A stretch of 64,000 bases of DNA from Fontibacillus puldeungensis (GTDB lineage: Bacteria; Bacillota; Bacilli; Paenibacillales; Paenibacillaceae), in assembly GCF_042678945.1 (NCBI RefSeq), contig NZ_JBHTLM010000017.1, positions 46,664-110,663 of the forward strand, given 5' to 3'. This document shows positions 25,364-33,542 of the stretch, piece after piece. A program made the position numbers and the translations under genes. The notes under the pieces were generated by a model. The model did no database searches, was not told the DNA's origin, and worked only from the letters and a program-made list of their open reading frames with translations. The first letter of the stretch is position 1. Each line of letters begins with the position of its first letter.

Positions 25364-26398
25364 ATGGATATGATCCTATTTATCGTGGTTGCGGCTATTG
25401 TTGCTTTAGTTATTTTTCTTTTCTCTCGTCAGAAAAAAAGGCCTACGGCAATAAACAAACCTTTAAGCTTCAGTCATGCACCTGCTCCACCTGCTGTTTC
25501 GGAGGCGAAAAGCCCGGCATATGGGCTAGCCGAGAAATTGAAGCAATCACTCCCCAGCCAATATGCGGAGCTAGTGAAAAAGCGTGTGCTATCTGCCCAT
25601 CCTGGGATGACAGAGCGGGAATTCGAATGGCGGTGGCTCGAGCTTCAGCGTTTTTTTATCCTGTGTGCCGTACTGGATCGCGTTCCGATGTTCAGCAAGA
25701 GAATAGATGATGTCTGGCATGAAATGCTGATGTTTACCAGGGAGTATCAGGCCTTTTCGGAAAAATATCTCGGGCGGATGCTGCATCATGCGCCAAACGT
25801 TTCGGATGATGTCCCGATGCCGGGTGAGCGAGCCTGGTTTGATCTCGTCTATATCGAATTGTTCGGCCGAAATCCATACAGTGAACTGCTATGGGGACCT
25901 TTTCTCCGTTACCCTGTACCTCGGCAGGAACTGGAACTATTTCAAGCTCCTTTGCTGGCAACCAGCCAAGATGGCCGATTTAACGCTTGGGCTTACGAAC
26001 ATATACCAGAGGCCAAATACGCCATTCAAGTCATGAAGGAAAAGCTTCAGGACAGAATTGAACGGGCCAAACATAAAATCCATGAAAAACCGGCTAATTT
26101 CAGCAATACTGACTTACTAATGACCTCAGCTATATTTTTCGCATGGAACGAGCCAGAGCATTTCGACGAACACATGGCAACGCTGGATGAAATCAAAAAG
26201 GACCGCTCGGGATCAGATTGCAGCGGGGGGTTCGGCTGTACTTCGAATTACGATGATAGCAGAAGCTCAAACAATGACTCCCATCATCATTGCAGCTCTG
26301 GGTCCGACGGTGGTTCAGGCTCTTCCTGCAACAGCGGATCTTCATGCAGTGGCGGTTCCTCGTGCAGCAGCTACGAGGGCGGCGGATGCAGCAGTTAA
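25364..26398 (+). CDS. GRDP-like membrane-anchored protein with Ser/Gly/Cys tail
   Basis: A 344-residue protein. Residues 3-20 form a membrane anchor. Residues 55-270 resemble the glycine-rich-domain-containing-protein-like (GRDP) family, seen in the signature DDVWHEMLMFTREYQAFSEKY followed by MLHHAP (about 115-144). From residue about 283 the protein becomes low-complexity Ser/Gly/Asp with seven Cys and an HHH, ending EGGGCSS. Bacterial members are uncharacterised. The tail could bind metal or be crosslinked; this is speculation. The gene lies opposed between leuA and leuB. Confidence 0.7.
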   Translation: MDMILFIVVAAIVALVIFLFSRQKKRPTAINKPLSFSHAPAPPAVSEAKSPAYGLAEKLKQSLPSQYAELVKKRVLSAHPGMTEREFEWRWLELQRFFILCAVLDRVPMFSKRIDDVWHEMLMFTREYQAFSEKYLGRMLHHAPNVSDDVPMPGERAWFDLVYIELFGRNPYSELLWGPFLRYPVPRQELELFQAPLLATSQDGRFNAWAYEHIPEAKYAIQVMKEKLQDRIERAKHKIHEKPANFSNTDLLMTSAIFFAWNEPEHFDEHMATLDEIKKDRSGSDCSGGFGCTSNYDDSRSSNNDSHHHCSSGSDGGSGSSCNSGSSCSGGSSCSSYEGGGCSS

Positions 26399-26419
26399 AT
26401 CCGATATATGGCAAAAAGA

Positions 26420-26449
26420 AAAGGGGCTGCTTAGCACAGTCCCTTTGTC
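26420..26449. terminator. Convergent terminator between GRDP-like gene and leuA
   Basis: AAAGGG-x-CTG and CAG-x-CCCTTT arms. The minus strand continues TTCTTTTT and the plus strand TGTCCTTC, so it best serves leuA. Confidence 0.6.
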
Positions 26450-26489
26450 CTTCTATCAAACTCAAAATACGCCGCCTATTAGCGTTAGA

Positions 26490-28022
26490 TTAAGCTTCAT
26501 TGGAGGAGTTCATATTCTTTTTTTCAACCAAACGATTGAGTGCATCCACGTAAGCACGAGCACTTGCCTCTAAAATATCAGTGCTAACCCCGCGTCCTTG
26601 CACGGAATGACCATGCTGCGACAGGACGACATGTACTTCCCCTTGGGCATCCTTACCGTGGCTGACAGGTTTAATCGAATAATCGGCAAGCTTCACTTCT
26701 TCGCCGGACGCGAGGTCAATGGCGTTATAGATCGCGTCAACGGATCCGTTGCCCTCGGCCTCCGTTTCGATAAATTGCCCGTCTGCAGTCGCGATGCCTA
26801 CCTTCGCTTTCGGTGTAGCCTCATTGCCGTAGGAGACAAAGATCTTCTCAAGGCGGAATACTTCAGGCGTATCCACTAGCTTCTCTTCCAGAATCGCTAG
26901 TATGTCTTGATCCGTGATCTCCTTCTTCTTGTCGGCAAGCGTCTTGAACTTGGCGAAGGCTTCATTAAGACGTTCCTCATCAAGCGAATATCCCATATCA
27001 ACCAGTTTTTCACGGAACGCATGACGGCCGGAATGTTTGCCGAGCACCAGCTTGCTTTCCTTCAGTCCAATCGTTTCCGGGGACATAATTTCGTAGGTTG
27101 TTTTTTCCTTCAGCATACCGTCTTGATGAATACCGGATTCATGAGCAAAGGCATTGGCTCCGACAATCGCTTTATTTCCCGGTACAACCATGCCGGTCAA
27201 ACGGCTAACCATACGGCTTGTGCGGGAAATCTCAGTCAGTTCAAGCGATGTTTTCGCTGCGAAAAAATCAAAGCGTGTCTCAAGCGCCAAAGCGACTTCT
27301 TCAATTGCCGTATTGCCGGCCCGCTCTCCAATTCCGTTAATCGTACCTTCGATTTGATCGGCCCCGCCAATAATGGCCGCCAGCGAGTTCGCTGTAGCTA
27401 AACCTAAGTCATCATGGCAGTGAGCGCTTAACTGAATTTTTTCAATACCGGGTACTTTTTCTTTCAGCGTCTTGAAGATGTTTCCGTATTCTTCAGGATA
27501 CAAATAACCGACCGTATCCGGAATATTTACGACCGAAGCGCCTTCGCGAATGGCCATGGCCGTCATTTCACACAGAAAATCGATTTCAGTTCTCCCGGCG
27601 TCCTCGCAGGAAAATTCGATTTTCGAAAAATATTTTCGCGCATACCGGATCGCTGCCTGTGCGGTTTCCAGCACCTGCTCTTTTTCCATCTTCAGCTTGT
27701 ATTTTCGATGAATAGGGCTCGTAGCCAAGAATAGGTGGATACACGGGTCCTCCGCACCGATCAGGGCTTCCCGTACCGCATCGATATCCTGGGTGCGTGA
27801 ACGCGACAAGCCGATAATTGTAGATTTTTTCACCGCTCGTGCAACGGCATTCACCGCGGCCAAGTCTCCGGGTGAAGCTGCAGGAAAACCCGCTTCAATC
27901 CGGTCGACCCCGAGTTTTTCCAGCTGGTACGCAATCTCCAGCTTTTCACGGGTATTCAGGTTTACTCCCGGGGACTGCTCCCCATCCCGCAGCGTCGTAT
28001 CGAAAATGTAAATTTTTCGCAT
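26490..28022 (-). CDS. leuA: 2-isopropylmalate synthase
   Basis: A 510-residue protein starting MRKIYIFDTTLRDGEQSPG; the ATG at 28022 lies 8 nt after GGAGG, whereas the GTG three codons upstream overlaps it. The DTTLRDGEQ loop and the HCHDDLG metal site mark the DRE-TIM catalytic domain. The C-terminal 130 residues form the LeuA dimer/leucine-feedback domain. It condenses acetyl-CoA with 2-ketoisovalerate, the committed step of leucine synthesis. It is downstream of ilvC in the T-box-controlled operon. Confidence 0.96.
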   Translation of the reverse strand: MRKIYIFDTTLRDGEQSPGVNLNTREKLEIAYQLEKLGVDRIEAGFPAASPGDLAAVNAVARAVKKSTIIGLSRSRTQDIDAVREALIGAEDPCIHLFLATSPIHRKYKLKMEKEQVLETAQAAIRYARKYFSKIEFSCEDAGRTEIDFLCEMTAMAIREGASVVNIPDTVGYLYPEEYGNIFKTLKEKVPGIEKIQLSAHCHDDLGLATANSLAAIIGGADQIEGTINGIGERAGNTAIEEVALALETRFDFFAAKTSLELTEISRTSRMVSRLTGMVVPGNKAIVGANAFAHESGIHQDGMLKEKTTYEIMSPETIGLKESKLVLGKHSGRHAFREKLVDMGYSLDEERLNEAFAKFKTLADKKKEITDQDILAILEEKLVDTPEVFRLEKIFVSYGNEATPKAKVGIATADGQFIETEAEGNGSVDAIYNAIDLASGEEVKLADYSIKPVSHGKDAQGEVHVVLSQHGHSVQGRGVSTDILEASARAYVDALNRLVEKKNMNSSNEA

Positions 28023-28063
28023 TCTCTGCACCTCCTCCTAACCTAAGACTGCCTCGGAAAAGC

Positions 28064-28101
28064 TTCAATGCGGCCTTACACGAAGGCGCGGCCGCATTGA
28101 A
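28064..28101 (-). promoter_or_regulatory. Intercistronic hairpin between ilvC and leuA
   Basis: A perfect 12-bp inverted repeat (TTCAATGCGGCC and its complement) with a 14-nt loop lies between the ilvC stop and the leuA start. No T run follows on the minus strand, so it looks like a processing or stability element rather than a terminator. Confidence 0.6.
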
Positions 28102-28154
28102 TTGTCATGTTAATACATATGAAGCAGCGTTAAATTTATACAATCGCGCTCTTT

Positions 28155-29144
28155 TTACTTGATCCAGCTCATCAGACCGCGAAGTTCTTTGCCTACCACT
28201 TCAATCTGATGGTTAGCTTCGTTACGGCGAGTTGCCGTCAAGAAGGCACGGTTGGATTGGTTTTCAAGAATAAAGTCGCGCGCAAATTTACCGGTTTGGA
28301 TGTCGGAAAGTACGGCTTTCATCGCTTTTTTGGTTTCTTCCGTTACAACCCGTGGGCCTGTTACATAGTCGCCGTATTCAGCCGTATTGGAAATCGAATC
28401 ACGCATCTTAGCCATGCCACCTTCATAAATCAGGTCGACGATCAGCTTCATTTCGTGCAAGCACTCGAAGTAAGCCATTTCAGGAGCGTAACCTGCTTCC
28501 GTCAGCGTTTCAAAACCGGCTTTGATCAGAGCGGTTACGCCGCCGCAAAGCACAGCTTGTTCACCGAACAAGTCGGTTTCCGTTTCTTCACGGAACGAGG
28601 TTTCGATAACCCCAGCACGGGTACAGCCAATCCCTTTTGCATAAGCCAAGCCAATTTCTTTTGCTTTTCCGGTTGCATCTTGGTGGATAGCGATCAAGCC
28701 TGGAACACCGAAGCCTTCAACATAAGTGCGGCGTACCATGTGACCTGGAGATTTTGGAGCCACAAGCAGCACATCGTTATCTTGGGAAGGTACGATTTGA
28801 CCGAAATGTACGTTGAACCCGTGGGCAAACATCAATGCAGCGCCTTTTTTGAGGTTTGGCGCGATTTCGCTATGATAAACCGCAGCTTGCGTTTCATCCG
28901 GCATAAGAATTTGTACCACATCGGCACGTTTTGTTGCTTCTGCAACGGACAAAACCTCGAAGCCATCTTCCTTCGCTTTATCAAACGACTTACCTGGACG
29001 TAGACCAACGATAACGTCAAGTCCGCTCTCACGTAAATTTTGTGCGTGGGCATGTCCTTGGCTGCCGTAACCGATAATTGCGATCGTTTTTCCTTTCAAT
29101 ACGCTAAGCTCTGCATCCTTTTCATAGTACAAAGTAACTGCCAT
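28155..29144 (-). CDS. ilvC: Ketol-acid reductoisomerase
   Basis: A 329-residue class I (short) enzyme. The N-terminal Rossmann loop GYGSQGHAHAQNLRESG binds NAD(P)H. The knotted C-terminal domain supplies acidic metal ligands around ETDLFGEQAVLCGG and the ECLHEMKLIVDL helix. It converts acetolactate to dihydroxyisovalerate (and the acetohydroxybutyrate counterpart) in valine, leucine and isoleucine synthesis. It lies between ilvN and leuA, with structured spacers on both sides. Confidence 0.97.
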   Translation of the reverse strand: MAVTLYYEKDAELSVLKGKTIAIIGYGSQGHAHAQNLRESGLDVIVGLRPGKSFDKAKEDGFEVLSVAEATKRADVVQILMPDETQAAVYHSEIAPNLKKGAALMFAHGFNVHFGQIVPSQDNDVLLVAPKSPGHMVRRTYVEGFGVPGLIAIHQDATGKAKEIGLAYAKGIGCTRAGVIETSFREETETDLFGEQAVLCGGVTALIKAGFETLTEAGYAPEMAYFECLHEMKLIVDLIYEGGMAKMRDSISNTAEYGDYVTGPRVVTEETKKAMKAVLSDIQTGKFARDFILENQSNRAFLTATRRNEANHQIEVVGKELRGLMSWIK

Positions 29145-29200
29145 CTGTAATGCCCTCCTAAAATTTGCGGGTCAGTATGAGCTGTACCCTTAATATTTGG

Positions 29201-29301
29201 CACCCTCCGCCTGATGACGGGTGTTTCAATGGACCGACGCCGTGAAGCAGTAAAGTGCACCGTTCGATCCCCTCAAACACCCGCCATCAGGGCGGCTGGT
29301 G
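29201..29301 (-). promoter_or_regulatory. Long imperfect hairpin between ilvN and ilvC
   Basis: Arms 29207-29226 and 29275-29295 pair over about 20 bp with one mismatch and an extra base (CCGCC-TGATG-CGGGTGTTT). CACC at 29201-29204 and GGTG at 29298-29301 extend the stem. It fills most of the unusually long 185-bp ilvN-ilvC spacer. A processing or stability site inside the operon is the simplest reading; a small palindromic mobile repeat is an alternative. Confidence 0.55.
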
Positions 29302-29329
29302 AACGTACGAATATGGTAATCTAGTGCTA

Positions 29330-29818
29330 TTAAGCGTTCCCCCGGATCATTGCGGTTACGCCGGTACGGGACAACTCTTTGATGCCGTAAGGTCTGAGAA
29401 GCTCGATCATGGCATCGATTTTTTCGGTATCTCCAACAACTTGGACCATCATGCTATTTGGACCAATATCGACAACAGCAGCTCGGAATGTATCAACGAG
29501 GCCCATAATTTCCGGCCGCTCGGTTGGCTCGGATTTTACTTTAATCAAAGCGAGCTCGCGGCTAACCATCGGTCTTAAGCTCAAATTCACGACTTTGATC
29601 ACATCGATCAGTTTGTAAAGCTGTTTTTCGATCTGTTCCAGCGTCTTATCGTCACCTTGAGTGACAATGACCATTCGGGATAAACCTTGTTCCTCCGACT
29701 GGCCTACGGTAATGCTTTCGATATTAAAACCGCGGCGACCAAACAACCCGGCCACCCGCTGCAAAACACCCGGCTGGTCATTAACTAAAACGGAAATGGC
29801 ATGGTTCATCATCATCAT
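29330..29818 (-). CDS. ilvN: Acetolactate synthase small (regulatory) subunit
   Basis: A 162-residue protein with an N-terminal ACT domain (HAISVLVNDQPGVLQRVAGLF) that binds valine for feedback inhibition, and a C-terminal ALS small-subunit domain. It starts in a run of four ATGs that overlaps the ilvB stop (29815-29818), with GGGGGA inside the ilvB end, so the two subunits are translationally coupled. The symbol ilvH is used for the same family. Confidence 0.95.
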   Translation of the reverse strand: MMMMNHAISVLVNDQPGVLQRVAGLFGRRGFNIESITVGQSEEQGLSRMVIVTQGDDKTLEQIEKQLYKLIDVIKVVNLSLRPMVSRELALIKVKSEPTERPEIMGLVDTFRAAVVDIGPNSMMVQVVGDTEKIDAMIELLRPYGIKELSRTGVTAMIRGNA

Positions 29819-31560
29819 TCACTGTCCCCCATCAACATTTGATCAATGGTAGAACCCTGGGTAACCATCGGATAGACGTTTTCCTCTCTGCTGACCACGA
29901 ATTCCACCAGAACCGGTCCCGGCGTATCGAGCGCTTCCTGCCATGCGCGCTTAGCTTCTTCTTTGTTTTCCGCTCGCAGTCCCTTAACACCGTAAGCTTC
30001 TGCAAGCTTCACAAAATCAGGACTGCCTTCAAGATTGATGTGACTGTAGCGATGCTCATAGATCAACTCTTGCCACTGACGAACCATTCCAAGCACCTGA
30101 TTGTTGATGACAACCACTTTAACCGGAATGTTATTGATTGCGCAGATCGCGAGCTCTTGAGCACACATTTGCATTCCGCCGTCACCGTTAATGGAGATAA
30201 CCAATCTTTCAGGATGACCCATTTGCGCACCAATGGCTGAAGGGAATCCAAATCCCATCGTTCCTAGCCCGCCGGAAGTAATAAAGGAGCGAGGCTGACT
30301 AAACTTGTAGTACTGCGCTACCCACATTTGATGTTGTCCTACGTCAGTCGTGACAATTGCTTCTCCGCCTGTCGTTTCATTCAGCATCTCGATGACCCAT
30401 TGCGGTTTAAGCACCGAATCGGAGTCCTTGTAACGAAGCGGCTTTTCGGTTTTAAGTTGTTGAATTTTCGTTCTCCAGGCATCCGCTTTATCCGTTCTGC
30501 TGACGAGCGGGTTCAACATTTCCAAAACCGTTTTGACATCGCCTACGATCGGAATATCGGCTTTGACGTTTTTACCAATCTCCGCCGGGTCGATATCGAT
30601 ATGAACAATTTTGGCATATGGGGCAAAACCGTCCAGCTTACCAGTTACCCGGTCATCGAACCGTGAACCGATATTGATCAGCAAATCCGCATTCTGAATT
30701 GACTGATTAGCCGTGTAAGTCCCATGCATCCCCGGCATTCCCATCCACAGTTCATGTCCGCTTGGGAAAGCACCCAATCCGAGCAGCGTCGTCGTGATCG
30801 GAATTTCCGTCTTGTTCACAAATTCGAACAATTGCTCGTGTCCACCGGAGTATACAACCCCGCCGCCGGCGATAATAACCGGACGCTCTGCATCCTTAAT
30901 CGCTGCCGCCAGCTTATCAAGCTGCAGTCGATTCGGTACAACGGTCGGGTTGTACCCGCGAAGCTGAAGCGATTGAACCGGTTCGAACAACGTTTTGTTC
31001 GCCGAAACGTCTTTCGGAATATCGATCAGCACAGGTCCTTTACGTCCTGTATTCGCGATATGAAACGCTTCGTGGATAATCCGCGGTAGGTCTTCAACAT
31101 GTCTTACGAGGTAACTGTGCTTCGTAATCGGCATCGTGATCCCAGTAATGTCCGCCTCTTGAAATGCATCCGTCCCGATCAGACTGGAAACGACGTTCCC
31201 CGTAATAACCACTAGCGGAACTGAATCCATAAAAGCTGTAGCGATTCCCGTTACGGTATTGGTTGCTCCCGGACCTGAGGTGGCGATGCACACGCCAACT
31301 TTGCCGGTGGCACGGGCATAACCATCTGCTGCGTGGATTGCGCCCTGCTCATGTCTTGTCAGCAGGTGTTTGAAATCGGTAAAGCCGTACAGCGCATCGT
31401 AAATGTACAACACGGCGCCCCCCGGATAACCGAAGACACATTCGACACCTTCCAAAAGCAAGCTGCGAAGTAATATTTCCGAGCCCGAAACGACTTCCGG
31501 TTTCATCCATTTCTCACGTAATTGTTCTGTAGACCGCACTTCTGGAATTTGCGCGCTCAT
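29815..31560 (-). CDS. ilvB: Acetolactate synthase large (catalytic) subunit
   Basis: A 581-residue ThDP enzyme. The N-terminal PYR domain has the catalytic glutamate in LLTRHEQGAIHAADGYARAT. A central FAD-binding domain follows. The C-terminal PP domain carries the ThDP motif NGDGGMQMCAQELAICAINN with its Mg ligands. It condenses two pyruvates, or pyruvate with 2-ketobutyrate. It is first in ilvB-ilvN-ilvC-leuA, with AAGGAGGA before the ATG and a Leu-type T-box upstream. Confidence 0.97.
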   Translation of the reverse strand: MSAQIPEVRSTEQLREKWMKPEVVSGSEILLRSLLLEGVECVFGYPGGAVLYIYDALYGFTDFKHLLTRHEQGAIHAADGYARATGKVGVCIATSGPGATNTVTGIATAFMDSVPLVVITGNVVSSLIGTDAFQEADITGITMPITKHSYLVRHVEDLPRIIHEAFHIANTGRKGPVLIDIPKDVSANKTLFEPVQSLQLRGYNPTVVPNRLQLDKLAAAIKDAERPVIIAGGGVVYSGGHEQLFEFVNKTEIPITTTLLGLGAFPSGHELWMGMPGMHGTYTANQSIQNADLLINIGSRFDDRVTGKLDGFAPYAKIVHIDIDPAEIGKNVKADIPIVGDVKTVLEMLNPLVSRTDKADAWRTKIQQLKTEKPLRYKDSDSVLKPQWVIEMLNETTGGEAIVTTDVGQHQMWVAQYYKFSQPRSFITSGGLGTMGFGFPSAIGAQMGHPERLVISINGDGGMQMCAQELAICAINNIPVKVVVINNQVLGMVRQWQELIYEHRYSHINLEGSPDFVKLAEAYGVKGLRAENKEEAKRAWQEALDTPGPVLVEFVVSREENVYPMVTQGSTIDQMLMGDSE

Positions 31561-31601
31561 CAGTCATCCTCCTTCCAAAATTAGGTGAAGCTTATTAATT
31601 T

Positions 31602-31963
31602 GTAATAAAAAAACCTTCCGCCCTCCAGAACAGTCTCCTGTTCTGAGGGACGAAAGGTTTGATCCTCCGTGGTACCACCCATTTTCACTAGGCACCTCGC
31701 GGTGCCAAGCCTTGACGAGTACAAGCATAGTAAACCGCCTCTACCCGTAGCCCCTAACGCGGACCTTACGATTCTCCCTAATACGCTGTAACGCAAGCTC
31801 CACCGCGGAATGGCCTGCAGCTTTTCAGGAAAATAGCTCCGAGGTGAGCTCGTATTTAAGGGATAATGGTGGTGGTCTCAGCAAATCCATCCACTCTCTG
31901 AGCAAAGAGCCCTTAAAACTTCGTCCTCTTCATCGCCAATTGATGATATGTCGTAAAAATTGT
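31602..31963 (-). promoter_or_regulatory. T-box leader (Leu) of the ilv-leu operon
   Basis: T-box sequence TGGGTGGTACCACGGAGG on the minus strand (31664-31681), followed by a long terminator stem at 31612-31659 and a run of seven T. In the stem I region a CUC triplet (31846-31848, inside GAGCTCACC) is the likely specifier, so the leader senses uncharged tRNA-Leu, as in the ilv-leu leader of Bacillus. The landmark AGAGAG lies further 5'. Confidence 0.92.
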
Positions 31964-31969
31964 TAGGAA

Positions 31970-31999
31970 CATTATATGATTAGTTCACACGTGGAGTCA
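31970..31999 (-). promoter_or_regulatory. SigA promoter of the ilv-leu operon
   Basis: On the minus strand TTGACT (31994-31999), 18-bp spacer, perfect TATAAT (31970-31975). Just upstream (about 32012-32026) AGTTTTCAGTGAACA matches 10 of 15 positions of the CodY motif, a weak but contextually sensible operator. Confidence 0.7.
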
Positions 32000-32104
32000 A
32001 TACCTGTTCACTGAAAACTTTCAAACAGGAACGCTTTCCCCTTCTTACCCATATGATAAATTGAAATGCCTATTTTTATCCATGGTAAGGAGGTTTTGTA
32101 GCGT

Positions 32105-32560
32105 ATGATACGATATAGAAGGCCCAAACAGGACGATCCGGTCATCTATGACCTTATTTATAAAGAGCTTGTCCCTTATTCCCATCTATCTTCTCATGAG
32201 ATCGAAACCGTGCTGAAGGAGCTGCCTCAAAGGCTGTCGCGTGGCGTCACGCTCGTAGCCTCAACTCATTACGAAACTGATCCGGTAGCCTTCATTCACT
32301 TTCTCGTCCATGGTGACTTGCTCTATATTGACATGATGGCTGTCGCACCGCCCCATCAGCGCAAAAGACATGGCAAAACATTGATGGCCCATGCGGAGAA
32401 ATTTGCTATTTCTAGACATTGCAGACGGGCAAAAGTGTTGGTGGACCGGGACAATACCCGAGCCCACCTGTTTTACCTCAAGCAAGGGTATCAAACCCAG
32501 CGATTCATTCAAGTTTCCAAGTGCTATGAACTTGAAAAGAGGTTGTTTTCTCGGCGTTAA
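32105..32560 (+). CDS. GNAT family N-acetyltransferase
   Basis: A 151-residue single-domain GNAT protein: MMAVAPPHQRKRHGKTLMAHAE is motif A with the acetyl-CoA pyrophosphate loop, and RDNTRAHLFYLKQGYQ is motif B. The N terminus (RYRRPKQDDPVIYDLI) is the usual alpha1-alpha2 entry. The substrate is unknown. AAGGAGG precedes the ATG. It is divergent from the ilv-leu operon and convergent with the small protein at 32571. Confidence 0.85.
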   Translation: MIRYRRPKQDDPVIYDLIYKELVPYSHLSSHEIETVLKELPQRLSRGVTLVASTHYETDPVAFIHFLVHGDLLYIDMMAVAPPHQRKRHGKTLMAHAEKFAISRHCRRAKVLVDRDNTRAHLFYLKQGYQTQRFIQVSKCYELEKRLFSRR

Positions 32561-32570
32561 TTACTTAATT

Positions 32571-32870
32571 TTACCAGAAATATGGATAGGGGGAAGGATA
32601 CTTGTTGTACCCACCATAAGGATAGGCTCCGTACGGTGAATATCCGCCTCCGTAACCGTAAGGCGATGCACCGATAGCCAGAAGGTCAAACAAAACAAGC
32701 GGTATGATCGCTTTAGTTTTTACCTTTTTCCCTGACTCCTGGCGAACAACCAGACGATTCCCGCTAATTTTCACCAATTTTCCAGTAACGACAGTCCCGT
32801 CTTTTTTATAAGCGGCAATTGACTTGCCCAGCCATTTTTCGGCCTCTTTTCTCGTAACCGTTCTGCCCAT
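32571..32870 (-). CDS. Small protein with Gly/Tyr/Pro-rich tail
   Basis: A 99-residue protein from the ATG at 32870 (AGGAGGAG upstream); 42 upstream in-frame codons are rejected. Residues 1-65 (KEAEKWLGKSIAAYKKDGTV, then LVKISGNRLVV) resemble a small beta-barrel such as Hfq/Sm- or coat-type folds. The last 30 are a Tyr/Gly/Pro repeat (YGYGGGYSPYGAYPYGGY). Similar tails occur in spore coat proteins, so a coat or surface role is possible but unproven. Confidence 0.65.
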   Translation of the reverse strand: MGRTVTRKEAEKWLGKSIAAYKKDGTVVTGKLVKISGNRLVVRQESGKKVKTKAIIPLVLFDLLAIGASPYGYGGGYSPYGAYPYGGYNKYPSPYPYFW

Positions 32871-33069
32871 ATAAACTCCTCCTATCAAACTATTCAACAG
32901 CATTTTTGTATTCAAGTTCAGCTTATGCACCCATCCAAACAACGGCTTGCACCATCGCCTTGACATGAAAAAAACGGGCTCAGTACTAAAAAACAAACAA
33001 GCACATCGTCCAAAAGTATGAATTGTTCAGCCCCACTGAAAACTTATAAATTCTTTAATAAAAAGAAAA

Positions 33070-33088
33070 ACCTAGCCTACGGCTAGGT
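33070..33088 (-). terminator. Terminator at the 3' side of repeat copy 2
   Basis: ACCTAGCC-GTA-GGCTAGGT on the minus strand followed by TTTTTCTTTTT. No gene ends here: the next minus-strand gene upstream already has its own terminator at 33506-33525. This stem therefore terminates a transcript starting inside or near the repeat. Confidence 0.75.
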
Positions 33089-33123
33089 CGTTGTCTCGAT
33101 CCATATACTTGAGCATGAGAAAA

Positions 33124-33437
33124 ACTGGGTACAGATTTCACCCCATACCCATTCCCACTTTTTTTCTACTCCCTGCTTTCTGCAGCTTCTGAACCTCAAC
33201 TTAGTTTCGTACTGGTATGCATTTTCACAAATCCCACTCACCATCCGGCACTAAATGTATTTAGTACAGCTAATTCTAGGTATAATGTGGATTTTTTAAA
33301 TTTTAACTGTAAAATATGCATTTATTTCGGAATATTTCATATCAGATGGGTCATTTTATTATTTTTAGATGCACTTTTTGCATTTGAATAATAAAACTTC
33401 CTCTTTAGGCAATATTTAACTGCACTAAATGCATTTA
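33124..33437. repeat. Dispersed noncoding repeat, copy 2
   Basis: Same element as at 1035-1415, same orientation. The CCCCATACCCAT block is at 33141-33152, but its left inverted arm is degenerate. Four palindromic 21-bp units lie at 33252-33272, 33304-33324, 33366-33386 and 33417-33437, with start spacings of 52, 62 and 51 bp. It is about 50 bp shorter than copy 1 between the CCCC block and the first unit. It fills the gap between the nucleoside-transporter operon and the small Gly/Tyr-rich protein gene; no coding sequence is visible. Confidence 0.8.
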
Positions 33438-33505
33438 ATGAACTTTACGGCAGCAGTGGTTTCTACTTCAGTTGCTGCTTAATCAATGCTCGAAACAAAA
33501 AAAAG

Positions 33506-33525
33506 GGCGGGAGATATCTCCCGCC
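33506..33525 (-). terminator. Terminator of the nucleoside ABC operon
   Basis: A perfect 20-bp palindrome (GGCGGGAGAT and its complement). The minus strand continues with eight T after one C. Confidence 0.85.
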
Positions 33526-33542
33526 TCGCATAAAAAACTCAT

